A stretch of 64,000 bases of DNA from Prevotellaceae bacterium (lineage in GTDB: Bacteria; Bacteroidota; Bacteroidia; Bacteroidales; Muribaculaceae). The position numbers were made by a program, and so were the translations under genes. The DNA is taken from NCBI GenBank assembly GCA_021772015.1, contig JAETNS010000013.1, positions 1 through 64,000 of the forward strand. Reading direction: 5' to 3'. Under the pieces are notes generated by a model. The model was not told the origin of the DNA and did not search any database. It saw nothing but the letters and a program-made list of their open reading frames with translations. Below are positions 24,300 to 33,900 of this stretch, one piece after another; the stretch's first letter is position 1; each line of letters starts with the position of its first letter.

Positions 24300-26036
24300 A
24301 TGAAAATACGATATATATCCGGACTTTTGGCTCTCGCGGCAATGTTCGGCTCATGCGAAAGCCTTGATTATGTCCCCGGAGACCAGATGTCGGGACAGAC
24401 ATTCTGGCAGACCGAGGACCATGCAAGACAAGCCGCCGTTGGGCTTTATGCCGCCATGAAAGCCGACTGGTGCTTCGGGCTTGATTTTACTTTCGACATG
24501 TGTAGCGACCTTGCCGACGGCACAACTCCCTGGGCTGACATATCACGTGGCAATTCTTTCGCCTCAAACAGCGGAGGCGTGCAGAACCATTGGCAGTGTC
24601 TCTACGAGCTGGTCCACCGCTCCAACACCGTCATACGCAATGTGGCGACTATGCCGATAAGCCGGGAAACAATCGACCGCGTCACCGGCGAGGCGAAATT
24701 CCTGCGGGCTATGGCATATTTCCGGATGCTCAACTGCTGGGGCGGGGTACCTTATTATGATGAGACTTGCGACATAAACGAGCAGTTCGCCAATCTGAAT
24801 GCTCCCCGCAGCTCTGCCGATGAAATACGCGAACACATCATTGATGACCTCACCGATGCCATCGCCAAGTTGCCGGTAAGCTGGGATGCCGCTGATCTCG
24901 GGCGAGCCACCAAAGGCGCGGCGTATGCGTTGCGCGGCAAAGTCTATCTTTACAACCGCCAATGGAAAGAAGCGGTAGCCGACTTTGAAGAGATTGTCTA
25001 CAACAAGACAAATAATTACGGCTATTCTCTTCATCCAGATTATAACGAACTGTTCAGGCTGTACAACGGGAATCATAGTCCGGAGATGATATTCTCCATC
25101 CAGTCTATTGACGGAAACACCGCAGGGTATGCGCTCAATATTGTGGGATATTTTGGAAACAAGTCCACGATGCGTCTTATAGCGAGCAACTGTATCGTGC
25201 CGTCGACCACTCTTGTGGATATGTATGAGAATCTCGACGGGTCTCCTTTCAATTGGGATGAGGTGTTTCCCGGTTTCAACGGAGGAGATTCACAGTTGCG
25301 CCGCAAATATATGAGCGTGGCCATAGACCAGGGGAGCACAGTGGTCACAACCACCCTTGATTGTGACACAACAAAGGTCATGGACGCATACCGTCTGCGG
25401 GATCCACGCCTGTGTCTCAACGTTATCACTCCCTATTCCCGTTATCTCGGCACGGATGCCGGGTCAAATCCTATGGAGAAGCAGTTTGTGCTTGCTGACC
25501 CGTCCCAAGGTGGCGCGCCTATGGAGGCGATGGCTTTTATCCGCAATTCCGAAGGATGGAACTCCTACTTCTGGCGCAAGTGGATACCCACCGGAAACCT
25601 CGATGGTTATTGGGGAGAGTATAACCGTACACCTTACGAGTTTCCTCTTATCCGGCTCGCCGATGTGATACTCATGCTTGCCGAAGCATATAACGAGACA
25701 GGCGCGACTGACAAAGCCGTTATCGAGGTCAACAAGATCCGTTCCCGTGTCGGGATGCCGGGGCTTAATAGCGGAGCGGCGTGGCTCTCTGTCGACGGCA
25801 AAGAGGAAATGGCGGAGCGCATACGCCGTGAACGTGCTTTTGAACTTGCCGGAGAGGGACAGCGATATTGGGATTTGCGTCGGTGGGGACTGCTTGAAAA
25901 AGCTGTCAGAAACGCGACCGACATCTTCGGAGATCTTATGTATACCCGCTCTTACCAGCCCCGTCATGAATTATGGCCGATACCTCTGGTCGAAATGGAG
26001 CGTAACCGTAACCTGACCCAGAACGAAGGATGGTGA
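24300..26036 (+). CDS. susD: SusD/RagB-family glycan-binding lipoprotein
   Basis: 578 residues. Lipoprotein signal ending FGSCESL (Cys about 19). The SusD fold shows TPR-like helices such as FLRAMAYFRMLNCWGGVPYY (about 140), RGKVYLYNRQWKEAVADFEEIV, and the C-terminal RagB part FPLIRLADVILMLAEAYNE, RERAFELAGEGQRYWDLRRWG. It caps the SusC channel and binds glycan at the cell surface. Immediately follows susC in one operon. Confidence 0.93.
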   Translation: MKIRYISGLLALAAMFGSCESLDYVPGDQMSGQTFWQTEDHARQAAVGLYAAMKADWCFGLDFTFDMCSDLADGTTPWADISRGNSFASNSGGVQNHWQCLYELVHRSNTVIRNVATMPISRETIDRVTGEAKFLRAMAYFRMLNCWGGVPYYDETCDINEQFANLNAPRSSADEIREHIIDDLTDAIAKLPVSWDAADLGRATKGAAYALRGKVYLYNRQWKEAVADFEEIVYNKTNNYGYSLHPDYNELFRLYNGNHSPEMIFSIQSIDGNTAGYALNIVGYFGNKSTMRLIASNCIVPSTTLVDMYENLDGSPFNWDEVFPGFNGGDSQLRRKYMSVAIDQGSTVVTTTLDCDTTKVMDAYRLRDPRLCLNVITPYSRYLGTDAGSNPMEKQFVLADPSQGGAPMEAMAFIRNSEGWNSYFWRKWIPTGNLDGYWGEYNRTPYEFPLIRLADVILMLAEAYNETGATDKAVIEVNKIRSRVGMPGLNSGAAWLSVDGKEEMAERIRRERAFELAGEGQRYWDLRRWGLLEKAVRNATDIFGDLMYTRSYQPRHELWPIPLVEMERNRNLTQNEGW

Positions 26037-26173
26037 TACGGTAGAACCAAATTATTGGAATATTGTTATTCAGATAGCCACATTGGCAAAAAACAGGCGG
26101 CAGAGTGATTGACCACCTGTTGTCAACCGCTTTATAGCAATATTCTTACCCCCTTTTAATAATTCCGAGATAT

Positions 26174-26926
26174 ATGATCACAAAATCCGTTTCAGAAACA
26201 TTACTGCAACGGCGCAGCATACGCCGGTATGAGTATGAGCCGGTGAGCCGGGAAGACATGGAGTTTGTCTTTGATGCAATACGTAATACCCCGACGAGTT
26301 ACAACGCGCAACAATATTCTGTGATAGATGTGACAGATCCGGATCTGAAGCAGAAGCTTTACGAGCTTACCAACCAGAAACAGATCAAGACCTGCTCACA
26401 TTTCCTCGCTTTCTGTGCCGACTTCAACAAGATCGCATGCGCTGCCAAAGCCAAGGGTGAGCACATGCCTGAGATATACAACACTGCGGATGGCCTTATA
26501 CTCGGCACAGTAGATGCGGCTTTGGCAATGATGAGTGCCGTTACTGCGGCCTGCTCTCTTGGGCTTGGCACATGCTGCATCGGTTATGCGCGCACAGCCG
26601 CTCCCGATGAGATATCATCTTTGCTGAAATTGCCACAACATGTTTATCTCGTATGCGGCCTCGCTATCGGGATTCCACGGGAAACTCCTGATCTCAAACC
26701 CAAACAGCCTCGGGGATTGATCATTCATTCCAATACTTACCGTCAGGGTGACCTTACTTCCGATCTGCTGGCATATGATTCGGCGGTCATGGAATACAAT
26801 TCGACCCGCAGCGGAGCCAAGACTGACAATGACTGGATAAGCCATATGCTCGGTTATTACAGAGAGGCACTGGGTTACACGATGCTTGAGGCATTACGAA
26901 GTCGTGGTTTTGATCCTCGTAAATGA
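26174..26926 (+). CDS. Nitroreductase-family flavoprotein (NfsA-like)
   Basis: 250 residues. The N-terminal FMN-binding pattern is clear: LLQRRSIRRYEYEPVSREDM and TPTSYNAQQYSVIDV. Later ALAMMSAVTAACSLGLGTCCIGYART and HVYLVCGLAIGIPRETPDLKPKQPRG are typical of NAD(P)H-dependent nitro/quinone/flavin reductases of the NfsA group. It lies 138 bases after susD, on the same strand, and ends at the palindrome shared with rubredoxin. A redox role is likely; natural substrate unknown. Confidence 0.87.
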   Translation: MITKSVSETLLQRRSIRRYEYEPVSREDMEFVFDAIRNTPTSYNAQQYSVIDVTDPDLKQKLYELTNQKQIKTCSHFLAFCADFNKIACAAKAKGEHMPEIYNTADGLILGTVDAALAMMSAVTAACSLGLGTCCIGYARTAAPDEISSLLKLPQHVYLVCGLAIGIPRETPDLKPKQPRGLIIHSNTYRQGDLTSDLLAYDSAVMEYNSTRSGAKTDNDWISHMLGYYREALGYTMLEALRSRGFDPRK

Positions 26927-26967
26927 CATTGTTGAAATCGGCTGATCATCTCGACAGTGGTTATACA

Positions 26968-27007
26968 ATGAGACAGCCTGTAGGAAATTTCCTACAGGCT
27001 GTCTCAT
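26968..27007. terminator. Perfect 40-bp palindrome between convergent genes
   Basis: Half-site ATGAGACAGCCTGTAGGAAA is followed directly by its exact complement. It lies between the convergent nitroreductase and rubredoxin genes and would act as a terminator in both directions; there is no poly-T tract. Confidence 0.75.
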
Positions 27008-27021
27008 ATGGGATTCGAGTG

Positions 27022-27183
27022 TCATTTCACAGGCTCGAAGTCTTCCTTGCCGACCCCACATAGCGGGCATACCCAATCATCGGGAATATCCTCGAATGCG
27101 GTTCCGGGGGCGATGCCGTGTTCAGGGTCACCTACGGCGGGGTCATATACCCAGTCACAAACGGTGCATACATACTTGTCCAT
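27022..27183 (-). CDS. Rubredoxin
   Basis: 53 residues, the standard length. Both iron-binding CxxC loops are present: [17 protein letters not shown] near residues 5-21 and [18 protein letters not shown] near 35-52. It carries single electrons, for example to rubrerythrin or other oxygen-defence enzymes. It converges on the nitroreductase gene and has the terminator palindrome just past its stop. Confidence 0.95.
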   Translation of the reverse strand: MDKYVCTVCDWVYDPAVGDPEHGIAPGTAFEDIPDDWVCPLCGVGKEDFEPVK

Positions 27184-27283
27184 GATTTGTTAAGTTTTGG
27201 TTGATAATATAGTCAGTGGATAAATTACCGTATCGGTTTCCTATAGAAACATACATCGCCATGACTTTGTTCTTGGCAGGTGT

Positions 27284-29626
27284 TTAATAACGGATTTCCA
27301 CATGGCTCCCTGCCGCGCATGATGTTTCCGGCAAGCTGATGGTCAAGCACTTCGATTGGGTGTCATAACTCCATGATTCCGGAGAAGCGGTCTTCCCGTC
27401 AATTGTCGCTGACTGAGGTGTCTTGGCATTTAGAATGCGTAGAGTCCATTTACGTTTCTCCGGCGCGCCGGGATAGCTCCCTTCACGCGGTGAGATGATA
27501 TAGCTTTCTTTCGAGCCGGAGACCTTGTGGATCAAAGGGGTAACGGTATGGATAGTTTCATAATCACTGTTGTCGCCGCTGTCTTCGTAAAGAATCCCCG
27601 ACCAGTCTGCTCCGGCCACTACATTCAGTATCATCTCCTCCGGGCGTTCGGTCACGTTCATGACCGTCGGGGGATTGAACGGGATCATAGCTCCCTCCTT
27701 GAAAAAGTAAGGAATCTGTTTGTCTGTGAATTCCATCTGTCTGACGCAAGGACCCTCGATCAACTCATTTGTAGAGACACTCCACCAGTTTCCTTCGGGA
27801 AACCAGATCTCTTTGACCGCCGTTTTGCCATCCTTCGCTTTTCCCGTGACGGGGGCGACCAATATGTCATCTCCGAAGAAATATTCCCCTTCATAGGCAT
27901 ATGCCTCTTCCCGGTCGGGATATTCATAGTAAAGGGGGCGGCATATTCCCAGCCCTGTGTCATGGGCCTTGCGGGCCATTGTGTAAAGGTAGGGGAAGAT
28001 AGAGTATCGCAGCCTGACCGCCTCAAGTATAGTCGGGAAATTGGGGAATTTCCAGATACGGCGTTCTATGCGTGAGTCTTTTGTCGCGTGGGTGCGGAAA
28101 ATAGGGGTGAAGACACCAAACTGTATCCACCGCAAGACGAGTTCGGGATCGTTTACCGTCTTTTCGTCTGTGAAAGCGTGACCTCCGAGATCGTGACCCC
28201 AGAAAGCATAACCTACATTGGAGGCTGTGGCTGTGAAATACGGCTGGAAGGCGAGGGTGGGGAAGTTGATCAGCGCGTCGCCGGAGAAGCCGATCTGATA
28301 GCGATGGCTCCCCAGACCGCCCCAACGGTGGAAGATCACCGGGCGACGATCAGGACGGTTCTTTATCATGTCATTGAAGAACACATGGTTACACCAGAAG
28401 GTCTCTCCCAGACCGGGTGTGGCGTGGCTGGTAAGATGTTGTTGCCAGTCGAGCCACCAGAAGTCTACCCCCTCCCTTTCATGGTCTCGTATTATATGGT
28501 TGAAGAAAGATCTTGTGAAATCAGGGAAATCAAGACTCCAGGCGATAGTGTCGCCTTGGCCATATTTCCCTTTCAGGTCAGATTTCATCTCTGTGTGATA
28601 CCGTGGAGACTCTTTGCTGCTGATTCCGTCGGCGGGATGGAGGTTCAGGGCGATCTTGAAATTCCGGCCATGTATCTCATCCAGGAGCTTTTCGGGTTCG
28701 GGGATCAGATTGGTGTTCCATGACCATCCTGTCCATCCTCCGATCCCTGCGGATCCGCTTGCGGGATCCCCGTTCCAGTGCCAGTCCATGTCGAGGATCA
28801 TCACGTCGGCGGGAACCTTGTTGTCGGCGAGGTCTGCCATGATTTGCCTGTAGTCGTCGGAAGAGTAAGAGGCATATTTGCTGTACCAGTATCCGAAAAC
28901 GTAGTCGGGTGGGAGTGGGATTCTTCCGGCTATGCCGGTGAAGTCTTTTAATGCTTTCTTGTAATCATGGCCATATCCGAGGAAATACAGATCCATAGCG
29001 TCAGGATCCCGGCGTTCTCCCCACCACGGATATCCTACTTCTTGGTTCTCCTCCAGAATGAAAGAACGGCTTCCGTCGGCTCTCATCGCGCTCCAGGAAT
29101 CATCGATGACCGCCCATCCCGACCGGGAAATTATGCCATCCTCCATTTCGGCGCGTTTGTTGTCGGCATTGCTGCCGTCAAGTGTGCGGCAAGTGCCTTT
29201 GAGGTTCAGCGGGTCGTTCTTCCCGGGATACCATACGACCGGCATTCCGTTGTGGGTCATGGTGACGGTCAGATTGTCGGGTGAGGCGGGATCGGTTCTC
29301 GGATCTGTCCCTTTGCGGTATTTCAAGGCAACACGATCTGTGGTGATGTAGAGGAAGTCATTGTCTTCCGATGTCTTGAAATCCGGAATGACACCGAGGT
29401 CGCGGTTTTGAATCGCGAAAGTAGCGTGGTCCTCAAATGTGCCTTTATCGCTGTATTCAATCCTGACCATCTCCGGGGTAAGAATAGTGAAACGGGCATT
29501 CCCGGAAATGACTACGGCCGCAGGATCCGCCACCGGACCTGCGGCAAGTGACATCAACGCCGCCGACATGGAAAGAGGTGCCACGCTCTTAAGCAGGAAT
29601 CTCTGTGCTATCTGTGATTTTTTCAT
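27284..29626 (-). CDS. Glycoside hydrolase family 31 (alpha-glucosidase/alpha-xylosidase type), secreted
   Basis: 780 residues from MKKSQIAQ at 29626; a signal-like stretch follows (VAPLSMSAALMSLAAG). An N-terminal beta domain to about 230, then the catalytic barrel with PADVMILDMDWHWNG, the nucleophile segment VDFWWLDWQQHL, IFHRWGGLGSHRYQIGFSGD (acid/base Asp in GFSGD), WGHDLGGHA and HATKDSR. A C-terminal beta-sandwich follows (FFKEGAMIPFNPP). It cleaves alpha-linked sugars at non-reducing ends; specificity among glucose, xylose and galactose is not settled. It is transcribed opposite to the SusC/D pair but likely belongs to the same utilisation locus. Confidence 0.9.
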   Translation of the reverse strand: MKKSQIAQRFLLKSVAPLSMSAALMSLAAGPVADPAAVVISGNARFTILTPEMVRIEYSDKGTFEDHATFAIQNRDLGVIPDFKTSEDNDFLYITTDRVALKYRKGTDPRTDPASPDNLTVTMTHNGMPVVWYPGKNDPLNLKGTCRTLDGSNADNKRAEMEDGIISRSGWAVIDDSWSAMRADGSRSFILEENQEVGYPWWGERRDPDAMDLYFLGYGHDYKKALKDFTGIAGRIPLPPDYVFGYWYSKYASYSSDDYRQIMADLADNKVPADVMILDMDWHWNGDPASGSAGIGGWTGWSWNTNLIPEPEKLLDEIHGRNFKIALNLHPADGISSKESPRYHTEMKSDLKGKYGQGDTIAWSLDFPDFTRSFFNHIIRDHEREGVDFWWLDWQQHLTSHATPGLGETFWCNHVFFNDMIKNRPDRRPVIFHRWGGLGSHRYQIGFSGDALINFPTLAFQPYFTATASNVGYAFWGHDLGGHAFTDEKTVNDPELVLRWIQFGVFTPIFRTHATKDSRIERRIWKFPNFPTILEAVRLRYSIFPYLYTMARKAHDTGLGICRPLYYEYPDREEAYAYEGEYFFGDDILVAPVTGKAKDGKTAVKEIWFPEGNWWSVSTNELIEGPCVRQMEFTDKQIPYFFKEGAMIPFNPPTVMNVTERPEEMILNVVAGADWSGILYEDSGDNSDYETIHTVTPLIHKVSGSKESYIISPREGSYPGAPEKRKWTLRILNAKTPQSATIDGKTASPESWSYDTQSKCLTISLPETSCAAGSHVEIRY

Positions 29627-29807
29627 GAGGTAAGTTTTCGTGGACATGGTTTATTAAGGTTGTGATGATTTCCTCTGTAAAGTTAGTCAATATAGGGCGG
29701 TATTGTCAAGGTAAAGTATCTGAAAAGTAGTTGGGTAAAGAACGTAATGCAATGCATCTAAGCGTATTGCTTAAATGTCGCGCTGGAAATATAGTAGTTG
29801 TTTGGGG

Positions 29808-30803
29808 CTATCTGCCGAGGAGGAAACGCAACGGACGGCTGACTCTTGAGGCCCAGTAACGTTCCTCATGACCGGCCCCCGTGTCGACGAAATTCTCCAG
29901 AGAGGGAAGTGCTGAGGAGTCAGAGCGCGTGGATGTGTAACCTGCCGACTTGGCCAATTTGACTATCCTTTCGTTGGCCGGGCCATAAAGGCTGTCTAAG
30001 GAAGTTGTTCCGTGGTCGAGATACAGACGATGGCGGCCGTCACGAGGCAGTCGTTCGGCGAGGTAGTCATACATCGCATCGGAAAATGCAGTATTGCCGT
30101 CAACCGTGCCGACCCAATGGGTCGACAGGCAGGCCGCCGCTCCGAAAGTCTCCGGGTATTCAGACATGGCATAGACCGACATCAGCCCTCCCATGCTCGA
30201 TCCCATCAGGAACGTAGAATCGGCATTGGCTGTCAGCCGGAATATCGCATCCATCTTGGGTTTCAATGTCTCTACTATGAAGGCGGCATAGGCATTCCCA
30301 CGCACCGATGCTGTGTCGAGGAAAGCGGACAGGTTTGGCCCCGACTCTCCTTTGAGGTATGCCAATGCGTTCTCCGGCATCAGGTCTCCTTTTCGGGTCT
30401 GCGCCACGCTGTGTACCCCTACAATCACCGTAGGTTCTATCTCCCCTTCGGCGATCAGTTTGCCGGTAACAGAGTCCATTTCCCACGACTGGTGGTTCCA
30501 GGTCGTGGATGAGTCGAAGAGGTTTTGCCCGTCGTGCATGTATATGACAGGATAACGGTGGCCGTCTGGCGAGGGATATCCTTCGGGAGTCCAGACATCG
30601 ACTGTTATCGTTTCGTTCATCTGAGGAGAATAAATGTAGTGGCGGTCAATCTTCCCGGCCGTCACCTCCTGCAATGACGGTTTGTCGTAATTTCTGTTGT
30701 CGTCAGTCACGATGGATTTACCGGAGCCATATCCCGCTGTCCCCGACAATAAGATCAGTGCCGCCGGAATCAAGCCGAATTTCATGGAATCTGTTTTGTT
30801 CAT
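29808..30803 (-). CDS. Secreted putative esterase (alpha/beta hydrolase, Fes/esterase-D-like)
   Basis: 331 residues from 30803 (MNKTDSMKFGL). A longer frame begins at 30830, but that lies in the -7 box, so I reject it. Signal peptide follows (FGLIPAALILLSGTAG). Hydrolase features: YPVIYMHDGQNLFDSSTTW, nucleophile elbow FLMGSSMGGLMSVYA (Ser in GSSMGG), and a late histidine in DTGAGHEERYWASR. Relatives release acyl groups from polysaccharides or siderophores. Next to the GH31 gene, a glycan deacylase is plausible. Confidence 0.83.
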   Translation of the reverse strand: MNKTDSMKFGLIPAALILLSGTAGYGSGKSIVTDDNRNYDKPSLQEVTAGKIDRHYIYSPQMNETITVDVWTPEGYPSPDGHRYPVIYMHDGQNLFDSSTTWNHQSWEMDSVTGKLIAEGEIEPTVIVGVHSVAQTRKGDLMPENALAYLKGESGPNLSAFLDTASVRGNAYAAFIVETLKPKMDAIFRLTANADSTFLMGSSMGGLMSVYAMSEYPETFGAAACLSTHWVGTVDGNTAFSDAMYDYLAERLPRDGRHRLYLDHGTTSLDSLYGPANERIVKLAKSAGYTSTRSDSSALPSLENFVDTGAGHEERYWASRVSRPLRFLLGR

Positions 30804-30827
30804 GGTATTCAAGTATGCTATTTGAGA

Positions 30828-30866
30828 CAAAGATAGCCAAACTTATCGGTATCGACAAGTCTGGCT
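30828..30866 (-). promoter_or_regulatory. Esterase promoter with the upstream gene's terminator nested inside
   Basis: On the minus strand TTG (30858-30856), 20 nt, TATCTTTG (30835-30828). A hairpin with 14-nt arms (30835-30848 and 30853-30866, 12 of 14 paired, loop of 4) occupies the -33/-7 region and would terminate the 1446-residue protein's message. Confidence 0.65.
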
Positions 30867-30901
30867 ATAATAATGTAGTGATCTTTAGCGGGATCGGGAG
30901 A

Positions 30902-33900
30902 TTATCGCGACATGACCTTGTAGGTCTTGCCGGCGACAGTCACGAGGTAAGCCCCCGCAGTGACGGGAATGCGGGTAATAGCGGTGGCTTGGATCGATGT
31001 CACAACACGTCCGTCAATCGCGCATACTGTCACGGTCATTCCGTCAGCGCCATTGACGATGATTTGGCCGTCGCTGGTGACTACCTCCACTCCGTCTGAT
31101 GAAGTTGTGGCGGATATGCCGCTTGACATCGAGATCTCAACCTCATTGGAGGGGGTTGATTCCCCTTCGCCGTCATAGAGGGCGGTCACCCGGTAGCGGT
31201 AGGTCTTGCCGGGATCGACATTGTCATCCACGAAGGTGTTGCCTGTCACGGGATCGGTGTTGAGGCGGAGGCCGTCGCGATAGATGTTGTAACCTGTGAG
31301 GGTCAACGGACGGGGATTTCCGTCGGCCGGAATAAACTCGACATCATCGACCATAAGTATGTATTTGTCGTAGGAATCGCCGTGGATAGCCATGTGGCGG
31401 GTGCCGGCGGGAAGGTAGAACTCATAACGCGTCCAGGTCGGGGGGACTTCGGTGACGCGGCCGACAGAGACGAAATCTTCCGGTTCGGTCCCGGTATAGG
31501 ATGCCATTACCTCGAATGTCTCAAGATATTGTGTCTGTCCCTTGTCTGCCTGGAAGCTCGACGCGTAAAGAGATACTGTCTGCGGACCGCCGTAAAGTTC
31601 GGGAGATATCGCCCAGTCGTTGCTCTGTACATAGGTTGAGCCGCGCATGGAGTACATCGACCATAGGCATTGGTTGCCTGTATGGGCCTTGAAACGATCG
31701 CCGTCGTTGGGGTAGTTCAGCTCCGGATAGGTGTCGTTGATCACGAAGAATGACTGCTGTCCGCTTACGGGAAGTTGCTTTTTGCCGATGCCTCCGATAG
31801 TTGCCCGGTCGAGGTCATGGAACGTCCACCCGTCCACGGATGATTTCCAAGCAGTGGCGTTGTCGAAAGATTCCGTTTTCGCCAAAGGTGCCGCGAGAGT
31901 CAGGTCTGCCTCGGCCCACCGGAGGCTTATCGATCCGGAGGATGATGAGGCTGTCAGCTCGGTAGCCGCCGGATTTCCGTTTCGCCGCAGTAAGACGGTC
32001 TTCTCTTCTGTGACATTGTCGGAAGATACAAGGTCGCCTTCGGCTTCCACCCTGCAGGAATACAGGTTTTCGTCGGGGGATGTCACGCCGAGTTTCTCTG
32101 TGAAAGCCACCTCCATGCGAGTGCCGGAGGATAACGACGGGATTGTCTGTTCCTGGACTTCCTCGCCGTTACGGATAAGTATGGCTCTGGAGTTGGAGAT
32201 TGCCGCGTCACCGTTGTTGTCGACCACGAAACTTACCAAGAACTCCTTGTCAGGGTTCACCGAGGCAGGAGCGACGATATCCGTGGCCGAGAGATTGCAG
32301 GGGCTGGAAGTGTTGACCTCCACATTGTCGAGATGTACATATATGGCGGTTATGACGGTAGCCTCGAGACGTAACCTGACTGTCTGTCCTTCATAGCCGG
32401 TCAGAGGCACAGTCACTTTGTTCCATTGCTTCTGTGGGCCGGTCTGCCCTATGATGACTGTCTGTAGGGGCATGAAGTCGTCGTCATTGTCTCCAAAGGC
32501 CTTGACGGCTATCTCGTTGGCGTTTTCTTTACCGTTGTCGCCGATATAGTTGTATACCCAGAAGGTCAATGCGGGTGCAGATACGCGGCTAAGGTCGATT
32601 TTGCCTGTGAACAATGCGATGGTCTCGTCAGGACAGGTGTTCTCCAGTCCTATCATTCCTCCGTCATTGTCCTGCGGGTCGACATCACGGCCGTTGTAAC
32701 TGAAACCTCCTACGGTCATCCATGTGTCGCCCACACTGTTCTGGGTTGTGCCTATCAGATGGGAGGCCGTCTTGTCGGGCCATGATTCACGCCAAGGGGC
32801 GACATCGGGCTGTCCGACAGGCACGAGGATGGATTTGGTCAGCTCTGACATTCCTCCCTCGCTTACTGCGCCGACGCGGAACTGGCACCATGACTGTTCC
32901 GCAAGTGGTTCAACCACACGGATTGTCGCGGAGGTTTCCTCAACTCCTGACTTGACTATCTCACCATCGCGGTTATACAGTGTGTATGTCACTTTAGCGT
33001 TGTCAAGGGACTTCCCGTCGATGTCAATCGTGGCGGGAGCCCAGGTGATGTCGACAGTACCGAGGGGTTCTGTCTCTTTGACTTTCACCCATTCGACAGG
33101 TTCGGGGGCGTTGAAACCGACCCAGACCTTTGCCGAGACGGGGATGCCGTTACCCGCGCTGTTGTGGCACACCACTGTGTAGATATGAGTTCCGACCGAT
33201 GGGTCAGTGTCATCTACAATGGTCAGTTTTGCGCCCGGTGCGACCCCGTCGGTGATTGTCTTGACGGTCTCATTGTCGCGTAGCAGCTCGGCAGATGTCA
33301 GTTCGGTCAATTCGGTTCCTTCGAGCGTCAATGTCGGGGCGGTGAAGCTCACGGTCACTTTCCTTGATCCGTCGCGGTCAGCCTCGGCCTTAAGGTCTGT
33401 AGCCTGTCCGGGTGCTCCCTTGACCACTCCTTTGCTGATCTCAAAACTCTTCATGTATAACATTCGTCCTGACTCGACCCCGTGCAGGGCAATGTAATAT
33501 GTTCCGCTTGCGGCGGGGACGAATGTCGCGTTGAATGTCTGGTAGTCGCTTGATTCAAGCAGGGTCGGCTCGATTATGACTGATTCCGTCAGTCCGGCGG
33601 CTGAAAGCGATGTCCCGGCAACGACCTCAAACTTCTCCGTATAGCTTGAGTTGCCTCGTTTAAGGGAAACGGTCACCTCATATTCCGCGCCGGCGGAAAG
33701 CTCCATTGGAGGTGTGGCGAGAAAAGTCCCTTCGTCAGGCTGGTTCATCGTGACCAGCCTCATACCCGACGATGTCGAATAGTTGTCGTCGATATATGAG
33801 TCATTGTTGATCCAGGTCCATCCGATAGTTGACGGCTGTGTGGCGAAGGATTCGGAGAAAGGAGGCACGATCGGTCCCAAGGAAAATTCCGGCGAGTTGG

